From Chromera velia (lineage: Eukaryota; Sar; Chromeraceae), in the NCBI GenBank assembly GCA_018398765.1, contig JAHBMJ010004907.1:1-64000 (forward strand): 64,000 nt of DNA, read 5' to 3'. Made by a program: the position numbers and the translations under genes. A model generated the notes under the pieces. That model was given only the letters and a program-made list of their open reading frames with translations, did no database searches and had not been told where the DNA came from. Positions 39,797 to 52,566 of the stretch are shown here, piece by piece. Every line of letters starts with the position of its first letter. Position 1 is the stretch's first letter.

Positions 39797-40695
39797 GTTT
39801 GTATTATCGTGGTAAGCATTATATTATTCTACTTAACTACTATTAGTTTTGCTACTTTGGTAATACATACTAAATGTATACCTAGAGTTCATACTATAAA
39901 GCCTTAAATAATAAAAACTCAAGCCAATTTTCTTTCTTTCTTTGTTTTTTTAGAACTTTGTTAAATTTATAAGTGAAAATCGAACTAAAAATCAAATCTA
40001 CATCAAAGGTCCGATCATTCCGATTATGTCCGATCCAACTAGCGATCAAACTACTGGCTAAACCGGTTTTATATAGATTGTCCAGTAGTAGGATTTCAAT
40101 CCAAACAAATATACATGTACTTTTTCCATTTATATAAAACTCTAATATACTTACTAAGTAGATAATATGTTTATGAATGATGATGATTAAAACACGTCTA
40201 GGTATATAAATTAATATAATTATCGATAATCCTGTACTGAGTGATGATCAAAGCTTTTGGTTTTATGATGGTTTGCGTTTTGGTCTCTATGGTGTGACTC
40301 TGACTGCTTCTCAACTCCTTCGGCTTTCTATGGCTTTCCCGCATGCAATGTCAGGCATGCATGCATGCATGCATGCATGGATTAAACGCGCGCGTGACTG
40401 CGTGAACGGACGACGGTTCTGTTGCACGGTTCGAATCGAAAGCAAGAGGTTGAAACACAGCAAGAACCTCTCAGATCTCTCTTTCTCGAGCTGAGAGGCA
40501 GGCAAGTACTCGCTTCTCTCACTTCGACCTCCCACGCAGTCGGTTTCTTTTTGACTTTCGCCTGACCGTTTTGATCTCCCTCGGTCGCCTTGAAACTCCA
40601 AACGAGGACGGCCAATGGATTCCGGCACGTTTGGTTTTTTTGTCAATCAATCATGCACATATTAAATCAATTCATGCAATGAATGATGCATGCAG
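39797..40695. other. AT-rich spacer after the LINE
   Basis: AT-rich to about 40260 without features. A run of the palindrome GCATGCAT (five overlapping copies, about 40357-40378) follows. No gene seen. Confidence 0.5.
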
Positions 40696-40970
40696 GTTTA
40701 CGATGCCACTGGCGAGGTACTCGAGGCACAAATTTCTCGTGGCACATCCTTCCCCTCCCGTCGTCTGTTCTCTTCACATCAATATTCCCTTTTCATCCGT
40801 CTGCGAAGATCTATCTCGGACGGGCTCAGTTGGTCAGGCAGGCTTCCTTGGAATGTCCCCTCGATTCACGTCGTCCTGCCCTGATGGACCTCGGACGCGC
40901 GCTCCTCGTGACACTCACCAACCGGCCTGAGCTGCCCTCCGGAACTCCCCAAATGATCCGCATACGGTGA
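40696..40970 (+). CDS. Candidate exon(s), function unknown
   Basis: After a TGCATGCAG acceptor at 40695 the plus strand is open in more than one frame without low-complexity bias. One frame reads VYDATGEVLEAQISRG and stops at 40884; another reads LGRAQLVRQASLECPLDSRR and ends at a stop near 40970. GGCGAG followed by GTACTC near 40717 could be a donor that links the two. No family recognised and no partner exons found; this may be a gene fragment. Confidence 0.22.
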
Positions 40971-43900
40971 AAAAGATTTAAACAAAGAGAAAGAAAGAGA
41001 CAGAGAGACGGAGAGCAGTCAGATCAGGGAGGCAGACGAGAGGGGTACTTCGGCGAGGAAAGAGCGTGAGTCTGCTCTAGGAACTGCCTTGCTGCACTCC
41101 TTGCTTCCTTCCTGACTGACCTCCTTCTTTCTTTGCAGTGCCTTTGTCCTTCTAGTAGACGAAGGCAAGGAAGCTTCATTCTCGCTTAGTCGGTCGTATG
41201 GGGTGACGAAGAAGGAAAGAGGAACAGTAAAGCACGGACGAAGAATGCGGAATGGGAAAAAAGGAGACAGCGGAAGGCATAAGTTATGCCGATCGACACG
41301 CGGGAGCAAAGTGGGGAAGTGAAGGACGTTAGACAGACACCGTCGAATCGAATACCCCCCCACCCACCCATGCATCAATCAAAAAGAAAGTGGCACCCCG
41401 ATGTGGATGGAATGAAGAATCGAAAGAAACATTTGGATGGAAGGAAGCCAACATACAGAAGACCGACAAAACGACTTTGCGGTGGTGGACATGAATGAAA
41501 GGAGATATGCAAAAGCGAGAGGATGAATGAATGCATCGAAGTGTTGCATGGTTGGTTGGAGGTTCCCGAATGAATTCATGGATCTATTCAACGGGAGAGG
41601 CGAAGGAAGACAGGGGGATGGAATGGAATGGCGCTATGGAAGGAATATCAGCCAGTCGTTCCCTCACAGGAACACTGAGGAGGGTCTTAAAATTCGGAAC
41701 CATTGACGGTCCATGTATGCAATGCAGACAGAGCATACAGGTAAGATCATTCAATAATTGCATGTGTAGATGGATGGAAGGATGGAGGTATACGGAGAAG
41801 GACGGAAGGCGTGCAGTGACACTTCGGCAGAATAGGACAGGACAGGCACAAGCGACGGAGACTGACTGTCCAGGAAGAGGAATGAACGAAGAGGACATGC
41901 AGAAGAAGCACAGCCATCGTTTGTTTGGTTCGCTTGGTTGCATCCTCGAACGGGGACAGGATGATGAGGTGAGAGAATCAGTGGTTATTGAACGTTTGTT
42001 GATTCACTGTTTGCATGGATGGCATCATGATGAATTGTGCCAGGGAGGGAGGGAGGGAGGGCGCAGGCTGAAGCATGCGTTGTCTACCTGCAGACTGCTT
42101 CATTCCTTCATTCATACAAACATTGAAATGCATCCTCGCCCACCGACAGGAAAGGCAGCCAGACACACACACACAACACACACACCTACCCACACACTCA
42201 CGCGCGCTTAACACACGCACGTGCGCATTCAAAAGGCACCCCAACTTTTTTGTCACGGTTCTTTCGAATGCTTTTTCTCTCTTGCTTGTTGCTCTTCTTT
42301 TCTGACCATTTCTGCCTGCCCTTTTTTGGACAGAGAGAGCGAGCCGATTTTCACTTTTCATGTGAGTGACGGTCGTGTCGATCGCTTTCTGTGTCACTTC
42401 TTTCCTCGACACGCACCAGCAAGCACCAGAAAGGCAGGAAGGCATCAATCGATTTCTGGTTCAATCATCAGAAGTGAGAAAGAAACTCCAGCAACCCTTG
42501 AAGCACCGGAACGTCTTGTCGTCTTGCATTATTTGTTTGTTTGAGTCGCAGTCCAGGATATGCTGCGACCGTCTGACAGGCAGGCAGGCAGGAACGCACT
42601 CTCTACGATTGACTGCATCAGATGGGGAGACGGCGCATAGATGCATGACGACAGGCGTGCGTGCCAGGTTATTTATGTCGTGGTCACTACTTCAAAAGAC
42701 GGTGGATCATCCGTTCATTCATCTACCAATCAGTGGAAGGCAAAAATAAAACAGTGCACTACGAGCTTCTAAGGGGACAGAAGTTGGAGGAGGAAAGCGG
42801 ATACACACATCGACTACATACAGCAATGAGTAGACGGAAGGGAAGAGAGTGAGTGAGGAAAGGTGAAGATGAAGGAAGACAAAACATCTCCAACCATCCA
42901 TTCATCCTTTCTTTCCTTCCCTCCTCCTTCCCAAACGATTCAAACCTTCCTTTTTTTCTCCAAACCTTTCTTTCTTTCCTTCCACTAATAGAGACATACA
43001 GGCAGACAGACACTCAGGTCGAGAAACACTGAACCCCAGCTAAACAAGGCTTTCTTTTTTTCTGGAATCTTAAAGAAACCAGAAAGTTGCGGGCGTCGCA
43101 CCAACGTGCATACTCACTTGAAGGGAGAAGGGAGGACCTTGCAAGACACAGACAGTCCGTCTCTCGTTTCCTTCTTTGCCTTTCTTTTCCCTTCCTTTCC
43201 TCCTTCCATCCATCCATTTGATTGATTACTTTCATCCATCAGCTTCTTTCTTTCTTTCCTTCTTTTTTGCTTTCCTTCCATGTTCGGGACAGCAGAAGGG
43301 AAGGCATCGCACCGACGAGCGACGCCACAACCCCTCTCGGCCAGAACAGCGAGAGAGAGAGAGCTGTTGATTGATTTATCATGTCGACAAATCAAACAAC
43401 CCAATCGTCCCCAGCCGGCTTGCACTATTTTTTGCTCTTGACAGAAAAATGCCGCGCACGCAAGGGACCAGTCTTTTTGGATGTGTACAATTAAGAGGAG
43501 AAGAGGAAAAAAACACCGAAGCCCAGAGGGCAACGGCATCGAAACAGAGCACCAGGAAAACCGGACGGCCGACCCATCGCTCTATCGGTTCCGTTTACGT
43601 TTAAATGAATCATCCATTACTCACTGCATCGGACGAAGCAGTAGAACATGAGCGCCCTCTTAGCGACGTCTCACTTTCAGAAAGCACGCATGACAGCAAA
43701 ATGAACCCAACAGAGAACAGAAAAGAGCAACGTGTAAAAACGCCCCCCCCCCCCATCCTCACTCCCCAAAAACACGTAGAGGAAGAATCCGTTGAAAGAG
43801 AAAGAAACAAGACCAAACAGGTGGCGTTCGCTTTCTGTTAGAGGAGAACGGATTCATCCTTATTACAAACTCCATATTGCATCCCTCCCACCTGCCCTCC

Positions 43901-44091
43901 CACCCGGGACGCACTCGCAGAAACGATAAAAACGCACAAGCAAGCCGTTGCTTGCAACCACCGTAAGCAACAGACAAGGGGAAAAGAAGAGAAGGGGAAG
44001 TAAAGGAGCAGACTGAGAGGCTTTTCTCTGTTTTTTTAGGGTTTTAAACGAAAGGTCACCCCTCACTCCTCTCTCTGTCTGTCTGTTCCTA
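40971..44091. other. Repeat-rich spacer, no gene supported
   Basis: 3.1 kb of short GGAA/ATGGA-like repeats (41380-41560, 41600-41640), (GGGA)n at 42044-42062, CA-rich stretches at 42160-42210, CAGG at 42580-42594 and CTTT/CTTC at 42900-43000 and 43230-43280. A plus frame from ATG 43605 to 43841 (78 residues, charged) has no introns or relatives I know. 43740-43755 is a run of C. Confidence 0.45.
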
Positions 44092-46179
44092 TCACACCGG
44101 GTGTCCCCTCACTCCTCTCCGTGTGTTCTTCCAAGTACTGCCTGTGACTCCATGAGGACCGAACTCCACCTCCTCACTTTGGTACGGAGGGGGGGGGTGA
44201 GAGGGGATTTCATCAGGGGGGTTGCTCCTGTAGGGAAGGGAGGGGATGCGGTCAAATCCGGGGGGTAACGACGGAGAGGGAGACGAGACGGGGCACAACG
44301 CGTGGCGGGGAGGCACAGTTACCCCTCCAGCTCCAGGCTGTGTGTGCGGAGCCTGTGGCAGTGTGTCGTGTACGATTTCTCTGGACAGGATGGGGACACG
44401 GGAGGATGAAGAGGCGGAGGGGTATACTGCAGGAGGGGGGAGCAGTGAGATCCCCCCTGTGTGGACTCCGTCCAGACCTCCCTCCCCCTCGACATAAGAG
44501 GGCGGAGGGGTCTCCTCTCTTTCCTCTGTGGCCACTCTCTCCCAAGTCTTCTTCTTCTTCTTTTTCTTCCTGCAGACATACACCCACCCACCACACAGAT
44601 CGTGAATCAGAGTGAGACAGGCAGGAGGAAGTGTGCATTTTCATACGACTGCAGAAATCAGCATCTTCAAAAAGAAAAGACACGCGATGATACACTACAC
44701 ACCCTGACTCACTCACACACACGAGGACGTTTCTCTTCTCTCTCACATCCTTGGCGTCTTTCACTTGATGGCAGTGGGGGAAGAGAGGTCGGCTTTCTTT
44801 GTGTTCGTCTTTCTTTGGACAAAAATGAAGAAGAGAAGAGGAGTCGAGTCAACAGGCAAAGAAGCATACCGAGCCAGAGGACATAAAAGAGAGAGACCAA
44901 CTGACCGACTGACTGACTTTCTGGTCTCCACACTTCCGTTCTCTGGAAGTGTCTGCAGAGTGTGCATGGAAGTGCGGTGCTCCCTGCCGCCGTGCCCCAG
45001 GTGTTGCAAATGCGAAGGCATCGACGCGGGAATCTGCGCTCCGACATGGGCCCCAGCCACGAGCCCTCCGCTCGACGACAGAGGGACTGCGGAGGAGCTG
45101 GCGGACGAGATCCCGTGAGGGACGAGGGTGGGGGCTGCGGGGCGCATGACCAGGTTTTCGTTGGACAGGGGGGGGACGTGCGGGTGTCTTCCACTCCTTT
45201 CCAAGACCGAGATGTGAGCTGGGACCTGGGTCGCTGTCTGCGCTGGAAGCTGGGAGAAGGAGCTCTGCGAAGTGGGAAGTGGAGGACTTGCCACTTCATC
45301 TGCTACTACTGCAGGCAGTCCCCCTTCTCCTCCCCGTTGACTGCCAGCTGCGAGCTTCAGCTTCACGGCAAGGCGCTTCCCTCCGACAAACGCTCCGTTC
45401 ATCTCGGTGATGGCCTTTTGCGCATCGGCTGCGGAGTGGTAGCAGACGAAACCGAACCCCTTGTTCCGACCCGTCTGGCTCTCCCGGGAAATGATGGCGG
45501 AGACGATGGGCCCAAAAGGCCGGAAATGCTGCAGACACGTACATAAGCACAAGGAAGAGAGCGCCATAAGACAGTGTCTCAAAAGAACAACGTGAGGGTT
45601 GAGAGTCCCGCGACGGGAGTTCATGGGGAAGCGAAGAATCGACACGAACTCGCAGTGCGGAAGGTGATGCGAAGAGTAGAGAAAAACTGCATGACAGGGA
45701 GGAAAACACAAAACAGAGCAAAGAGAGACTTGGATTACGAAATTCCGCTTACTTGCCCTATGCAAGGTCTCTTCCCGCCAATTTCCAGGAATGTGGAAGA
45801 CAAACAGGTTGCGGTCGTCCTGGCGACTAAAATCCAGATCAGGCGGCCCCGTGTCAAGCACCGCGGTGCCACATTCATGGAGAGCTTCAGTCGCCGTCGC
45901 AGGACCAGGAAGGGGTGGTGTGGAGACCCCTAAAGTGGTACTCGTGGGACCGACGCTGGTCACTCCTTGGATTTCGGTCGTGCTGGGTGGGCGAGCGTCA
46001 GCCGCGTCACCACTGGGCATCACAGGAGTGGCACCATTGGAGTTCAAGAGTGCTTGCTGCTGGTAAAGTGAAAGACGTTCTCGAAGACAAGTATTCTCCT
46101 TCTCCAGTGCGCGAATATGAGCACGTAGCAGTTCGCATTCACATGTGTGCGGCACTGGAGCTTCGGTGTGGTTTGGCAT
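44092..46179 (-). CDS. CELF/Bruno-like RNA-binding protein with one RRM
   Basis: CELF/Bruno proteins bind GU/UG-rich RNA and control splicing, translation and decay. Exons: 45757-46179, 44918-45528, 44092-44569; phases 0 and 2 agree, 503 residues. Residues ~10-45 are a short Leu/Glu-rich coiled coil (LLRAHIRALEKENTCLRERL). The RRM spans ~122-200: RNP2 is NLFVFHIP, RNP1 is NKGFGFVCY, and QKAITEMNG with GGKRLAVKLK closes the fold. HFRPFGPIVSAIIS matches the third RRM of CELF proteins best. Only one RRM is present, as against three in animal CELF. The rest is Pro/Ser/Thr-rich and includes PPPSY and PPPPY, WW-domain ligands. Intron 1 appears to begin GCAAGTAAG, a GC-AG intron; using the nearby GT would break the RRM. 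Start is the first in-frame ATG, at 46179. Confidence 0.85.
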
Positions 46180-47089
46180 GGTAGAATCCAAATTTCACCA
46201 CGAAAGCTTCACCAAGGACCTGGTGACTTTAGGTGAGACGCACTGACAAGATTGAAAACTCTGCATCGGAAAGCATGGTTTTGGGGTGAACTCGCGACGC
46301 AGTTTCAAAACCTCAACGTTGCAGTTCACTTCTTTCTTTCTTTCTTGACGTTCAAACCCTCCTGATGGTGGGCACTTGAAGCATTGTAGGTCTGTACATG
46401 CACGGACTGTCGCTCAGAGGGATGATCATTCTCAGAGCTTCATGAAAGAAACTCAAGGAAGACAGTACGTTGTCAGAGATTTTTGGGAACAAAAAGAAAA
46501 AAAGGGATCGAAGACATTTGCATGCATGAAAATTTTCGGATCGGCTCATGTTCCCGCGGGACTGCACGCGCGCTCGGCCCGCTAAGGGGTCCGGCCCGAA
46601 TCGGCTCGCGGCCATGCCGCGGGCCGCGCTCCACGCGCTGCCACTCCGACGCACGCAATTCCAATTCAATCAGTGAACCCAATTCAATTCCCAATTCTCC
46701 CCCATTCAATCAAGTGCAAATAAGTGCAAAACACGTGCATCAGGTGGATCTGGTACAAAACAGGTGCATCTAGTGTTAGTTGAGAATTTGCATCTTTTCT
46801 GAGGTGCACAATTTTTTAACCTTAAATTATACGAAATAAAAAAAAAAATCAATTAAAAGTGGTTAGATTTGTTTTTCAAACCCAAATTAAATTTATAAGC
46901 AAATCAAATCAAACCCTAGGTCAAACCTCAATCATCAAGTCAAATACAATCAAACCTAAAAGTTTTTGACTAGGTTATTAAGGAGTTTTTATATACAATA
47001 ATATTATTGTTAATTGTTATACATCCTGATTCACCTTGATCTGATTGTCTGACAACTTCTCTAAAATCTCGAAATCTCTCCATAAAGTA
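46180..47089. other. Spacer between the CELF-like and XRCC4-like genes
   Basis: A GC-rich patch at 46545-46640 contains two diverged copies of CGGCTC(A/G)(T/C)G and the palindrome GCCGCGGGCCGCG-like core. It changes abruptly to AT-rich DNA with CAAAT/AATCAAAC repeats at 46890-46965, similar to the (TTGAT)n arms of the element at 9602. The left part includes the CELF promoter. No gene seen. Confidence 0.4.
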
Positions 47090-49841
47090 CTATAAAGAAA
47101 GAAGATCGTTTAGCCGAGCCTCATCGTCCTCTTCATCTTCTCGATCTCCACGTGAAGCACGGTTGGCGGAACCCCTTCCCTCTTGGCTGCTGCCTCCAAG
47201 CCGCGAGGAGACGCGCCGCGATGATGCACCACCCCTTTCACTGGCTCCCGATCCCCCTCTGCCTCTGCCCCCTCTCGTTTGTCCGGCAGGAATCGGTGGA
47301 ACATCTGCCTGAGACGCAAAGGGCTGGGATTGTGAAGAGGGAGAATTCATGAACGCGTCCATGTCAGCAAACATCGCCGCAGATAATGCTTCCTCTCTCC
47401 CACCCCCTCTCCCACGCCCCCCCCCTCTCCCACGCCCTCCTGCCCTTCCGCGAGCCCCCCCACCCCGCCCGTGGGCCTCTTCCGCTCCAGCCCCCCCACG
47501 ATCAGCGACTCGGGGCGACTTCTCCCCGTCTCGTCTCTCCTCCGCCCGGCTTGCCGGAGAATCAGTCTTGCCTCTCCTTCTGGCATCCCCTCCCCTTTCT
47601 TCCTCCTCTTCTTCATCCTCCGAAGAGGACATCGGTCCAACAAGACGGCCCCTCCCTCTCTTGGAAGGGGGACCTTCAGGCCCTGCAATAATGAGCATAT
47701 GTGTGCATGGATGTATGTATGTATGGACGGATATCAATTGCACATGCACAAGCAGACGCACATACACACATTTTTATGCATACCCATAGGATGGGAGAGA
47801 GAAGAAAAAGAAGGAAAAGGAAGAGCCAGCCCCTCCCCACATGCAATTAATCTTCTCCTCATCACACTTTCCTGACTCCTCTGAAGAGAAAATCTATGCC
47901 TCTAATCCCGCTCCCTTTCTTGCTAGCCCCCCCTCCCTTCCTCTTTCTCTGCCTCACTTAATTACAGATCCCTTCTTCTGATGGATAAGCATCTGTCCAT
48001 ATTTCCCTCTAACCTGCATGCTCTTCTCCCTCTCCTTCTTCAAGCTTCACCCGGATCCTCTTGGGTCTCGAGGAAACTGCCGGGGACGAAGACGCCGCAG
48101 CAGCAGCCGCAGCTCCACCACCACCACCACCTTCGTCTCCGCTTTGTTCGCTCTCGTACTCCCCCCTTCTCTCTTCATCCATCTGATCCTCGTGGTTCCG
48201 TTTCACTCTCTCTCTGCCTCTTTCCTCTCCCTCTCGGGAGCCAGCAATGGAATCGTCATCTGAGTCTCCGTCTTCTCCCAAACGGAAGGCAGCCTGTCTC
48301 TCGCGTGCTTTTGCTGCACGGCCACGCTCGGCTTTTCTCGCAGCCTCTGCTGCTGCTTTGGCTGCAGCTTTCGACTTAGCCTTTGCTTTCGCCTTCGCCT
48401 TCGGTGCAGCCTCCCCATCGGCATTCGCCTGTCTCTGGGCTGCTTTTGCTCTTGGTTTCGCTGCCGCGGCTGCAGACAGCGCTGCCATTTCCTCGCTTCT
48501 CTTTTTGTCCCTCTCTCTCTCGGCTGCTTCTGCCTCTCTCATTGAGGCCACTGCCGCGTCCTTCTCTTTGATCAGCTCTCGAATTTTGGCTTTTTTCGCG
48601 TTGATGATGACAGCCGCCTGCAAGCAAGAGGAAGGAAGGCAGTGGATGCAAAAGAGGTGTGTGTGAGAAGCATGCACTTGGCAGAGTTTGATAGCATATT
48701 GGATCAGACCGCACTGCCGTAGAGCTGCCTGCACTAGATTCCGGAAAGGAGGGTGGGTAGCAAGAAGCTGCCTCTTCAAGGCGTTCATTTGCTTTCCTCT
48801 GGCTACCTTTCAGTCCATTCTTGTTGGTCTGACTTTGAGAGAGCTCCCTTTGTTTCTCACTGTTTCATATTCGCAGACCTTTCTTGAAGAGGCCCTTTAT
48901 GGGTTCCTCTTTCCTGTCGAGTCCCTATTCGGTGGGTCTTCCCGTTTGGCTCAGATGAGAGACGGCTACCTTCCGCTCTGAACAAATGTGAAAAGACCTT
49001 CGAAACAAGGAGATTGTTCTTGAGTTTCTCTGTCTGCGTTTCCCCCTTAAATCAGTCCATTTACTCCTTTGCATCCCTCTCTTCGCACTCTCTCCAACCA
49101 TTGGAAATGTGCTTGCCCTTCCCATTTCTCAATTCAATCGCTCTCTTTTTTCTTAATTAATTGTGGACCCTTTGGAAAGGACGGACAGACCTTCGAGAAG
49201 ATTTCGTTTTCTCGTTCTTCCCTCTGCTTCGTGGCTGCATGGAAGAAACCAATCCAGTCCCCCATCCAAAAAGAAAGAGAGGGGAAGGAAAGACAACGTG
49301 TGTGTTAGAAGCAAGGTAGACGGAACGACAGCAGGACACAACGAAGAAGAGAAGAGACGAAAAAGGGAGGCAAGATTCGAAAACAACGACAGAAAGTGTA
49401 CATAAACAAAGGCACTCTCAAAAAGCCAAGGAAAATTCTGACTGCCACGTGCGGCAAAAAAGAACGGACACATTACGAAGCTGCCTCAAACAAAAATATT
49501 AACTAATAGGCACAAACCACAAGTAGCCATCGTACGAATAAAGAAAGGACGCCTTTCATTCGTTTGAGAACAAAGAAAACCTCTGGAGCTAAGTCTTTGG
49601 GATTCTTTCTCAAATCCTTTTCTTCTGTCCTCTCTTTCTTTTGGAGACTTCTTTCTCTGTGCCGCCTCTCTCGCACAATTTTTCCCGGCCCCCCCCGCCT
49701 GCCCCCGCCCATGCACCCCACCTGTCTCGACACTGGCCCGAACATCCGAGAGCAGACTCTCCAGGGAGACCATGCGGCGAGTCAGCGTGCCCTGCTCTTT
49801 CTGCACACACACACACACACACACGCACGCACACAGACTCC

Positions 49842-49880
<39 letters not shown>

Positions 49881-49913
49881 GCTCTCTCTCTTTCTCTCTC
49901 TCGCTCTCTCTCA

Positions 49914-49954
<41 letters not shown>

Positions 49955-51056
49955 GCACGCATGCACGCACGCACGCACACGTGTTTTCCACCATCTATCT
50001 ACAGTGCCCTCATACACGCAAAAACAGGCCTTCCCCCTTCAGTGTAGCTGCCGATCGCGTTCACCCACTTGTTCCGTTGCTGAACCCCCTGCTGCATCCT
50101 TCAATGCCCCCTCCTCTGGCCCATCCAATCCTGAGCGACTCTGGTCGTCTGGCAAGAAAGGAAAAGATCCCACGATGGTGGACGTCTGTCTCAAGACCGA
50201 TCTGTCGTCAGCGTTTCTCTTGACCTTTTCACGGAGAAGAGAGGAGATGGAAGCACCGACTGTGACACATGAAATGAACAGCAACGACACAAATATGCGA
50301 GCCCAAACGGAAACGCATAAACAACAAACAACCGGAGGGAATTCCATTCTGACCGTCAGGCGCTTCTGGAGTTCTGTCGAGCGTCGGAAGATCTCAGCAA
50401 CTCCCTCAGCTGTTGGCATGGCTCGGAAGACGATCCCGCTTTCGACCGTCAGACTCACGCGAATCTGCAAAAACGCAAGGAACAGACTGCGAAGTGAGCA
50501 CCCAGGGGAAGCAAGACACCCTGTCCGAGAAAAAGAGAGCAACGAAATAGAAAGAAAAAAAGAGGCCTCCAGAAAGAACTTGAGGCTCCACACAAACCTC
50601 CGTCCTCACTTGCTTCACCCCCACCCCCTACCCCCTTCCCCTTAATGGTCATTGAGTCCTTTGTGCCCCCCCCCCTCCCGCATCCCCACCCCCCCGTGCT
50701 AGATGCAGAACTGACCGCCAGATCCCCCCCCGTCCCCCCTTCTTCTTGCGTCACATCGACCTGCGCGGAGAGAAGAGGCAGAGCACGACTTTCTCAATTC
50801 GACACAGCTCCTCAAAGGGAGATCGGAGGCACAAGCGAAACTGCACGGGGAGGCAGAGTGGCAGAAAAAAAATCAAGCATAGAGAAAGGAACAAGCCAGA
50901 AAGCCTCTGTTTTGTTTGGGGTTCAGGATGCAATTTTTTTCTGAGAAATCAATTCCATTCTGAGCTGTGCAAAGAAAAAAACGTATCTAGTTACCACACC
51001 GGCAAGCTACCAAATTTCCCTGGGGTGGATTTCCGATTTCAAGCAGGGTAAACGCC

Positions 51057-51088
<32 letters not shown>

Positions 51089-51577
51089 AGATTTCATTCA
51101 GACGGACCATGCAGGAATCTCGGAGGGCTGAGAAGTTCAGTTTGCAGTTCCTCTTTGCTCCCTTGTTGGTGAAGGCATCCACCAGCAGATCCTTCACGGC
51201 CGCCAGTGAGCCTTGCATGTCGTCTCTCAAATCTCCACGGCAAACTGCAATCAGAGGAAGCAGGAAGAGGAAGTAAAGAAGCAATGCAAAACTCAGTCGA
51301 AAGCGCAATAAAAGTTGGTCCGACACTGCAGAATGATGGGTATGGAAATCGAAGGAGGAATTACTGGCCGGGGAAGGACACACAGGAATCAAGGACTCTT
51401 GGCACCGAAGGCGGACTGACTGTCTCCCTGGAAGAATTTGCCACCGAAAAAGAAAATGCAGTTGCCGAAGGTGTCGTCGGCATCCGAAAGGTCCTCAACC
51501 CACTGGCTGCACAGAAGGACATCCTGCCCCTCAAACACGTGACGAACAAAGACATTCGGACCCCACCTCTGCTCCAT
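47090..51577 (-). CDS. XRCC4: XRCC4-like non-homologous end-joining protein with long Ala/Lys and RGG tail
   Basis: XRCC4 dimerises through a coiled coil, holds DNA ligase IV and bridges broken ends with XLF. Seven exons: 51421-51577, 51108-51244, 50354-50464, 49722-49800, 49191-49234, 48014-48617, 47090-47682; all phases agree, 574 residues. The head aligns block by block with animal XRCC4: WVEDLSDADDTFGNCIFFFG (first strands), KLNFSALRDSCM against FNFSKESCYF, then IRVSLTVESGIVF. The stalk is the best evidence: ENEIFSKAAVIINAKKAKIR against the human [20 protein letters not shown]. Exon 5 is a 44 nt exon needed for that match. The tail is novel: an Ala/Lys block (KAKAKAKAKSKAAAKAAAEA), an acidic stretch, and RGRGGGRGRGGGRE repeats, ending NDLLSL. 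A ligase-IV site was not identified beyond the stalk. Start is the first ATG. Confidence 0.78.
49804..49977. repeat. CA, CT and GCAC microsatellites in XRCC4 intron 3
   Basis: (CA)n, (CT)n and (CA)n/(GCAC)n runs follow directly upstream of exon 4 (49722-49800), so that on the coding strand a TG run ends in the GCAG acceptor. This resembles the acceptor of MPP alpha exon 5. Confidence 0.9.
51056..51087. repeat. (GGCA)n repeat beside XRCC4 exon 2
   Basis: About eight GGCA units lie just after the splice donor of XRCC4 exon 2. The same unit appears at 22888-22916 near MCMBP exon 13. Confidence 0.85.
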
Positions 51578-52566
51578 TGCGGAGATAATGGAAGTGATCT
51601 GTGGCGACAGCAGAATGAGAAGCGGGATACCGAGAAAGTCGACAACCAGCAGAACTTCTCACAAATCCTTATACTCAGTCGCTGACGAAAAATGAGGCCG
51701 GAGCTTCAGAGGACGGATGAGGCGACAAAATCTGACAGTGCATGACGGTGCAAATAATCCGTCTACAGACTCTAGTACGTACAGAGAGACATGTAGACTC
51801 ATTGTAGAGCTAGACTGATGCTAGACTGGATGCGTCTCCGAACCCGAAGGGTACGTGTCGCGTCTTGGGACACGCAAAAAGCTTCTCGAGCCCTTTGATG
51901 TGGCATTTTCTGCGTGTCCCCCTCCTTCACGCATGCAGCCAATCGCAGCCATCCCAGGAACTCATGCATGCATGATGCATGCACTTGACGCACGCAAACG
52001 CGCGCGCTCGAAAGTTCAGTCGAAAGTCTTCAGTCGAGCGATACACGCCACCAAAATTGAGGACAGGGCAGAGTCAGCTAGTGCTGAATTTTCAATCACA
52101 CTAAGTTGCCCTCTCTTAACGGCCTCTCATCTTGGAAACACGGAGTGACAAAGAGCCTCAACTTCCTCGCCGTTTCCTTTCCTCGCTGTCCTCATCAAGG
52201 GGCTAACAGGGCAACATTCTTTCTGTAAAATTCTCGTCGTCGCTTTGTCCGCTTTCTGTCCGAGTCCCACAGCAACACAAGAATCGGCCCATCGCTCCTT
52301 GCCTCTCCTTTCGTCACAAAACCATCGCAAGCATCAAAGCAAAAGTATTGCTGTCCGTCGTATTCATCCTTCTGAGCTCTTGTGCTCCCTTTATCTTTCT
52401 GTCTCTGCTTTTTCTGTCCAGTAACAAGTCAGAATCATCCAAAGCCCTTCTGCGTCCCACACGACGGACCTCTTCCTTCTTTTCCCAAAAGAAGCCCTCT
52501 GCGCTCTTTCCGTCGTTCCTTCTCCTTCACAGAAATCGTCCCGTGTGACAATCCGTCTGCCCGTCA
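51578..52566. promoter_or_regulatory. Divergent spacer between XRCC4 and the RanBP2-finger gene
   Basis: 989 bp shared by two head-to-head genes. It holds imperfect inverted copies of CTAGACT/AGTCTAC-like motifs at 51765-51830 and a cluster of GCATGCAT-like palindromes at 51933-51985. These are candidate promoter elements by position only. Confidence 0.35.

Noticed and set aside
48688-48981. Plus-strand frame of 97 codons with an ordinary residue mix
   Set aside because: It runs antisense to the XRCC4 intron 5 region, has no good splice partners and no known domain.
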